Shown here one piece after another: positions 6,816 to 10,197 of a stretch of 10,197 bases of DNA; the first letter of the stretch is position 1; every line of letters starts with the position of its first letter. Below the pieces are notes generated by a model. The model ran no database searches and was not told the DNA's origin. It saw only the letters and a list, made by a program, of their open reading frames with translations. The stretch spans positions 1 to 10,197 of the forward strand of contig JBKDFX010000144.1 in assembly GCA_046336825.1 (NCBI GenBank), read 5' to 3'. This DNA is from Ga0074139 sp046336825. Lineage in GTDB: Bacteria > Bdellovibrionota > Bdellovibrionia > Bdellovibrionales > Bdellovibrionaceae. The position numbers and the translations under genes are program-made.

Positions 6816-7673
6816 ATGTCAGAAGATCTTAAAAAACGAGTCCTTGAATTAGAGTCTCAAGTCCGAAACTATGAACGTTTGCTTAAACAAGCCAATGATA
6901 AACTACTTCAGTTGGCTGGAGATTTGGCGGCTGACTTAAGTTGGGCTGTTCGTTTGCAAAAAAAATTAGTTCCAACTGAATTGCCACGCATAAAAGGCTT
7001 TGAATTCAGTTCTAAATTTTCTCCGGGTATGTCATTTGGTGGAGATTATTTTGATATTTTTGAACATGAGGATAAGTGGAAATTTGGAGTTTTTCTTTCC
7101 TCCTGCTCTGGCTATACTGTTTCCTCAGCTTTGATGGGGATTCTTATTAAATACTCGACTCAAGTCGAGGCTCGAAAAGGGCTGAGTCCAAAAGATTTTT
7201 TACAAGCCATGGCCTCTGAACTTTTGCCAAGTTTTAAGGAAAAAGATCGTGCCAATTTTTTCTATGCTGCAGTTGACCGAAAAACTCTTAATCTTGAATA
7301 TTGCTCTGCAGGAATGATTTCTGCTTATCGACAATCCTCGGGTAAGGACAGTTTAGAGTATTTAAAGCCTCTGGTCCCTGAACTTTCAGCTGGGAATTTG
7401 CCCCAATTTTCTAATCAATCCGTTAAATTAGAACCTAAAGATCGATTACTTCTCTTTTCTCCAGGTCTTGTGGCTTCACAAAATCGTAAGGGTGAGGCCT
7501 GGGGAGTTGAAAGGTTATTAGAGGCCTGGAGAAATGCAAATCAAAAGGGTGTGCACGAACTACGAAATGAAATTCTTTACCAGCAGCAAAGATTCACAGA
7601 AACATCTGAAGTTGAAAGAGATCAGAGCCTCATTGTCATAGAGGTCCAAGAGAAGATCATTAAGCTGGCCTAG
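6816..7673 (+). CDS. SpoIIE/PP2C-fold protein, probable pseudophosphatase
   Basis: A 285-residue soluble protein. Residues 1-35 are a predicted coiled coil (LKKRVLELESQVRNYERLLK); residues 43-275 follow the SpoIIE/RsbU-type PPM phosphatase order. The domain opens with AVRLQKKLVP (44-53) and GGDYFD (75-80), which keeps the first metal Asp (D77). The next motif, normally DxSGxG, reads SCSGY (S96 in place of Asp). The normal TDG reads SPG (215-217, Pro in place of Asp). The final DDxT reads RDQS (268-271). Three of four metal-binding acids are therefore lost, so catalysis is unlikely and a binding or scaffold role is inferred. Active family members reverse Ser/Thr phosphorylation in partner-switching circuits. 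The ATG at 6816 is preferred to the TTG directly before it; there is no clear Shine-Dalgarno sequence. It is the last gene of the tight cluster. Confidence 0.82.
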   Translation: MSEDLKKRVLELESQVRNYERLLKQANDKLLQLAGDLAADLSWAVRLQKKLVPTELPRIKGFEFSSKFSPGMSFGGDYFDIFEHEDKWKFGVFLSSCSGYTVSSALMGILIKYSTQVEARKGLSPKDFLQAMASELLPSFKEKDRANFFYAAVDRKTLNLEYCSAGMISAYRQSSGKDSLEYLKPLVPELSAGNLPQFSNQSVKLEPKDRLLLFSPGLVASQNRKGEAWGVERLLEAWRNANQKGVHELRNEILYQQQRFTETSEVERDQSLIVIEVQEKIIKLA

Positions 7674-7730
7674 TTCATCAGAGCTATGTTAAATCTAAGA
7701 CGTTAATCACTACAGAGAAGGGAATTATCC

Positions 7731-8852
7731 ATGGCTGAAGTTCAGATATTTGAAGGTGCCTTAGACAAAGGTTTAGAAGGAATTGTGGCGTGTTCGACAG
7801 GGGTTTCCTCGATTGTTGGAAACACTTTGAATTACCGCGGATACACAATCGAAAATTTGGCTGACAAATCAACTTTCGAGGAAGTTGTTTTTTTGCTCTG
7901 GAATGATCGTTTGCCAACTGCAGAAGAGCTCAAAAGTTTTCAAACACAACTGACAAGTGAAATGGAATTGCCCAAGGAATTTCTATCTGTTCTAAAAACC
8001 ATGCCGACTAAAAATGTTCACCCGATGGCTTGGTTGAGAACAGCAGTTTCTCTTTTGGCTCATTGGGATGTGGATGCCAATGACATGGGCACTGAAGCCT
8101 TTAAAAGAAAATCTCTCAGACTCACGGCTAAAATGGGTACCATTGTTTGTGCTTTTGAAGCCATACGCAATGGTCGTGAACCCGTAGCTCCTCAGAAGAA
8201 CAAATCTGTTGCCTGGAATTTTATGTACATGCTCACAGGTAAAGAACCCAAAGCTGATCATGTTAAAGTTTTCGATACTTGTTTGATTTTACATGCTGAC
8301 CATGAATTGAACTGTTCCGCATTTGCTACACGAGTGACTGCTTCCAGCTTATCTGATCTTCATTCGGCCATCGTCTCTTCCATTGGTGCACTTAAGGGCC
8401 CTTTGCATGGGGGTGCAAATGAGCAGGTGATGATTATGCTTAAGAAAATTGGCAGCATTGAAAAGGCACAAGCCTTTGTTAAGGATGCTCTCGCAGCTAA
8501 AGAAAAAGTGATGGGAATTGGTCATCGAGTTTACAAAAATGGTGATCCACGCGCAGCATTTTTGAGAAAACTTTCTGAAAAAATGACTAAAGAAATCGGT
8601 GAGCCCCATTGGTATGAAATGTCAGCTTTGATTGACGATACGATGAATAAAGAAAAGGGCCTTATGCCCAATGTGGATTTTTATTCAGCCACAGTTTATT
8701 ACTGTATGGGTATTCCCACTGATATTTATACTCCCATTTTTGCAGTTTCTCGCATCGCAGGTTGGTGTGCCCACGCTCAAGAGCAGTATGCCAATAATCG
8801 AATTTATCGACCTCGTGGTAAGTGGGTAGGTAAATCAGGTCTCGTAAAATAG
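7731..8852 (+). CDS. gltA: Citrate synthase (short, type II-like form)
   Basis: It condenses oxaloacetate with acetyl-CoA to citrate, the entry step of the TCA cycle, in the cytoplasm. The 373-residue length fits the shorter form shared with methylcitrate synthases rather than the longer E. coli GltA. Signatures visible are HADHELNCSAFATR (188-201), LKGPLHGGANE (221-231, catalytic His226), GIGHRVYKNGDPRA (262-275, His265 and substrate-binding Arg), NVDFYS (314-319, catalytic Asp316) and a C-terminal NNRIYRPRGKWVG. All catalytic residues are present. The ATG has GAAGGGA about 9 bases upstream. A 57-base gap separates it from the phosphatase-fold gene, so it may have its own promoter, though none stands out. 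2-methylcitrate synthase is the alternative; no neighbouring prp genes support it. Confidence 0.95.
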   Translation: MAEVQIFEGALDKGLEGIVACSTGVSSIVGNTLNYRGYTIENLADKSTFEEVVFLLWNDRLPTAEELKSFQTQLTSEMELPKEFLSVLKTMPTKNVHPMAWLRTAVSLLAHWDVDANDMGTEAFKRKSLRLTAKMGTIVCAFEAIRNGREPVAPQKNKSVAWNFMYMLTGKEPKADHVKVFDTCLILHADHELNCSAFATRVTASSLSDLHSAIVSSIGALKGPLHGGANEQVMIMLKKIGSIEKAQAFVKDALAAKEKVMGIGHRVYKNGDPRAAFLRKLSEKMTKEIGEPHWYEMSALIDDTMNKEKGLMPNVDFYSATVYYCMGIPTDIYTPIFAVSRIAGWCAHAQEQYANNRIYRPRGKWVGKSGLVK

Positions 8853-8862
8853 ACGTAAGTCG

Positions 8863-8879
8863 AGTCCAGACCTTGGACT
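8863..8879 (+). terminator. Possible weak terminator after citrate synthase
   Basis: AGTCCA and TGGACT form a perfect 6-bp stem around the loop GACCT, 11 bases after the stop codon. A T-rich but interrupted tract follows (TTCCTTTTAG, 8886-8895). A competing longer-range pairing is possible between GACCTTGG (8869-8876) and CCAGGGTC (8897-8904). The stem is short and the T tract broken, so termination is uncertain. Confidence 0.3.
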
Positions 8880-8919
8880 ATTAAGTTCCTTTTAGACCAG
8901 GGTCGAGTGAATAAATGGG

Positions 8920-8956
8920 GTCCCCTTTACGATAAGAAGATCGTAGAAAAGGGGAC
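8920..8956 (+). promoter_or_regulatory. Hairpin covering the ribosome binding site of the MotB-like gene
   Basis: GTCCCCTTT (8920-8928) pairs perfectly with AAAGGGGAC (8948-8956), and ACGAT (8929-8933) pairs with ATCGT (8940-8944). The loop is AAGAAG and a 3-base bulge (8945-8947) interrupts the 3' arm. The Shine-Dalgarno sequence AAGGGGA (8949-8955), 5-6 bases before the ATG at 8961, lies wholly in the 3' arm. Folding would block initiation, so translational control is inferred. Only TTTC follows the stem, so a terminator role is less likely. Confidence 0.55.
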
Positions 8957-8960
8957 TTTC

Positions 8961-10197
8961 ATGGCCTTTAATTACAACAAACATAAGGAAGGTTCAGGCG
9001 ATAGCTTCTGGACATCCTATTCCGATTTGTTTTTAGGAATGAGCGTTGTGTTTTTGCTTCTTTACGTGACAGCCAGTCTACGTACGGGTGCCAGCGGTCT
9101 GCAAGCTCAGGTTGAAAATAAAAAACTCACGATGGAAGTGCAAGCACTTCAAAATCAACTCAAAATGTATGATTCAATCAAAAAGGATTATCTTCAGCAG
9201 GAAGCCACTCCTGATGAAGAACGTCAATACAATGAATTGATGGATAAACTTTCGCTCTTACAAGAAGAGGCGAAGGATGAAAAAAATAAAATTAAGAATC
9301 AAGTTGAAGCCTTAGCAGAAAAAGAAATGGCTTTGAACAAATATCAAAGTCTCGTGCGAAACATGATCAACGCCAACACGTTAGCTAAATCAAAAATTCA
9401 AAGACGTGAAACTGTTATCGAAAAACAAGATGTCACGATTGATGACCAAAGCGAAGAGATTCAAGAGCTAGAATCCGATGTAGCTGAGAAAAAGCAGTTG
9501 ATTGCTGAAAACGAAAGAAAGATCGAGTCTGCGGAAAAACAACTTCAACAAAAGCAAAATCAGTTGAAGCAGGCTTTTAAACAAAACAAAATGACTCAAG
9601 CTGCTTACAAAGCTCAAATGGCGAAATTGCAAGCCGAGACTGAGTCTAAACTTGATCAGTTGCGGGACCAAGCTGAGACTTATGAAGAACAGTTGAATGC
9701 AGCTCAAGGGCAATTGGGCGATGTGAAGTCCAAGTTGGCTCAGACTGAAAATCAATTACAGGCCACCTCAGGGGAGCTTCAAGCTAAAAGGACTCAATTG
9801 GAGGCCACAAAAGGTCAATTGGGACAAACTGTTGGAGAACTTCAAAAAACAAAAGCTCAAGCCAATCAGCTTGCGGGCGAATTGGGTGCAACCAAAACAA
9901 AAGCTCAACAACTTGAAGGTGAATTAGGACAAACCAAGGGGCAACTGGGTCAATTGGCCAGTGAGTTAGGTTCAACTAAAACAAAAGCTCAACAACTCGA
10001 AGGTGAGCTGGGACAGACAAAAGGAAAGTTAGGTCAGCTGGCAGGAGAATTGGGTCAAACCAAAGGAAAGCTAGGACAAGCGCAGGGACAAATTGGTCAA
10101 CTACAAGGTGATTTAGCGAAAGCTAAGGCCGAGGCCGATGCCAGAAAAGAAATAGCAAAAAGAATTAAAGCTGGTTTTGCAAAGGCTGGAGTAAAAG
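8961..10197 (+). CDS. MotB/ZorB-like membrane-anchored protein with a very long coiled-coil stalk; 3' end outside the window
   Basis: The frame is open from the ATG at 8961 to the window edge (412 codons, no stop). A short cytoplasmic N-terminus leads to one membrane helix (about 23-40) opening with FWTSYSDLF. Asp22 sits at the helix entrance, as the ion-binding Asp does in MotB-type stator subunits and ZorB-like proteins. From about residue 44 on, nearly everything is charged, Gln-rich coiled coil. Residues about 275-390 become regular heptads of the form GELGQTK / GQLGQLA with two 28-residue tandem units. The last residues (ARKEIAKRIKAGFAKAG) look like the lead-in to an OmpA/MotB peptidoglycan-binding domain, which is not visible here. 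A role as the B subunit of an ion-driven motor or as a cell-wall-anchored stalk is inferred. No MotA/ZorA partner is in the window. It has a strong but hairpin-covered ribosome binding site. Confidence 0.8.
   Translation, partial: MAFNYNKHKEGSGDSFWTSYSDLFLGMSVVFLLLYVTASLRTGASGLQAQVENKKLTMEVQALQNQLKMYDSIKKDYLQQEATPDEERQYNELMDKLSLLQEEAKDEKNKIKNQVEALAEKEMALNKYQSLVRNMINANTLAKSKIQRRETVIEKQDVTIDDQSEEIQELESDVAEKKQLIAENERKIESAEKQLQQKQNQLKQAFKQNKMTQAAYKAQMAKLQAETESKLDQLRDQAETYEEQLNAAQGQLGDVKSKLAQTENQLQATSGELQAKRTQLEATKGQLGQTVGELQKTKAQANQLAGELGATKTKAQQLEGELGQTKGQLGQLASELGSTKTKAQQLEGELGQTKGKLGQLAGELGQTKGKLGQAQGQIGQLQGDLAKAKAEADARKEIAKRIKAGFAKAGVK
9876..10043 (+). repeat. Two tandem 84-bp repeats inside the MotB-like gene
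   Basis: Units 9876-9959 and 9960-10043 encode 28 residues each (four heptads), of the form (G/S)ELG(A/S)TKTKAQQLE followed by GELGQTKG(Q/K)LGQLA. A block around AAAACAAAAGCTCAACAACT is identical in both, at 9894 and 9978. A third, degenerate unit starts at 10044. The repeats differ mostly at third codon positions, so they are under protein-level selection and not freshly duplicated. Confidence 0.8.

Larger units (their letters stand above)
8853..8960 (+). other. Structured intergenic leader between citrate synthase and the MotB-like gene
   Basis: A 108-base non-coding stretch with three inverted repeats and a direct repeat, GTCGAGT (8859-8865 and 8902-8908). TGAATAAAT at 8908-8916 could be a -10 region, but no convincing -35 lies 16-18 bases before it. 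If it is used, the transcript would start just before the hairpin at 8920-8956. The structured elements are listed separately. Confidence 0.5.

Noticed and set aside
9468..9975. Two Leu/Phe-rich open frames on the - strand opposite the coiled-coil gene
   Set aside because: The reverse complement of Gln/Lys/Glu-rich coiled coil reads as Leu/Phe-rich and is naturally poor in stops; neither has a ribosome binding site.
9876..10043. CRISPR-like or mobile repeat
   Set aside because: The repeats are in frame, without spacers, and encode heptads continuous with the flanking protein.
8961..10197. Calling this a Zorya anti-phage system
   Set aside because: Only a ZorB/MotB-like N-terminus is visible; no ZorA, ZorC, ZorD or ZorE gene is in the window, and many unrelated B-type subunits share this helix.

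Overview
The window is about 10 kb of AT-leaning bacterial chromosome, densely coding and mostly on the + strand. Gene types and style suggest a Gram-negative bacterium of the Bdellovibrio group (Bdellovibrionota): a short-form citrate synthase, a YkgJ-type cysteine-cluster protein, an RsmJ-type rRNA methyltransferase, an exported protein of unknown function, and a MotB-like protein with a very long coiled coil. That placement is inference from gene content only. No rRNA, tRNA, insertion sequence, integrase, CRISPR array or replication origin was seen.

Layout. Positions 1-563 hold the 3' end of an AMP-forming acyl-CoA ligase (ANL superfamily, possibly MenE), overlapped by a small thioredoxin-fold [2Fe-2S]-type protein. 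Positions 625-2379 encode a 584-residue exported protein of unknown function. A YkgJ-family gene on the - strand (2398-2868) converges on it. A tight + strand cluster follows, from about 2926 to 7673: a trans-polyprenyl diphosphate synthase, a UbiA/MenA-like prenyltransferase, an RsmJ-like methyltransferase, a polytopic membrane protein of unknown function, and a SpoIIE/PP2C-fold protein that has lost most of its metal-binding aspartates. Its genes overlap by 4, 64 and 4 bases, with one 11-base gap. Citrate synthase stands 57 bases further on (7731-8852). After a structured 108-base leader with a strong hairpin over the ribosome binding site, a MotB/ZorB-like gene begins at 8961 and runs off the window end.

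How the genes fit together. The ligase tail, polyprenyl synthase and UbiA-like enzyme could be the MenE, side-chain and MenA steps of menaquinone synthesis. The UbiA-like protein has altered metal-binding motifs, so this is not certain. RsmJ and the next two genes look co-transcribed with the quinone genes but have no obvious functional link to them. The most unusual items are the probable pseudophosphatase, the MotB-like protein with a glycine-patterned heptad stalk, and the hairpin covering that gene's ribosome binding site.
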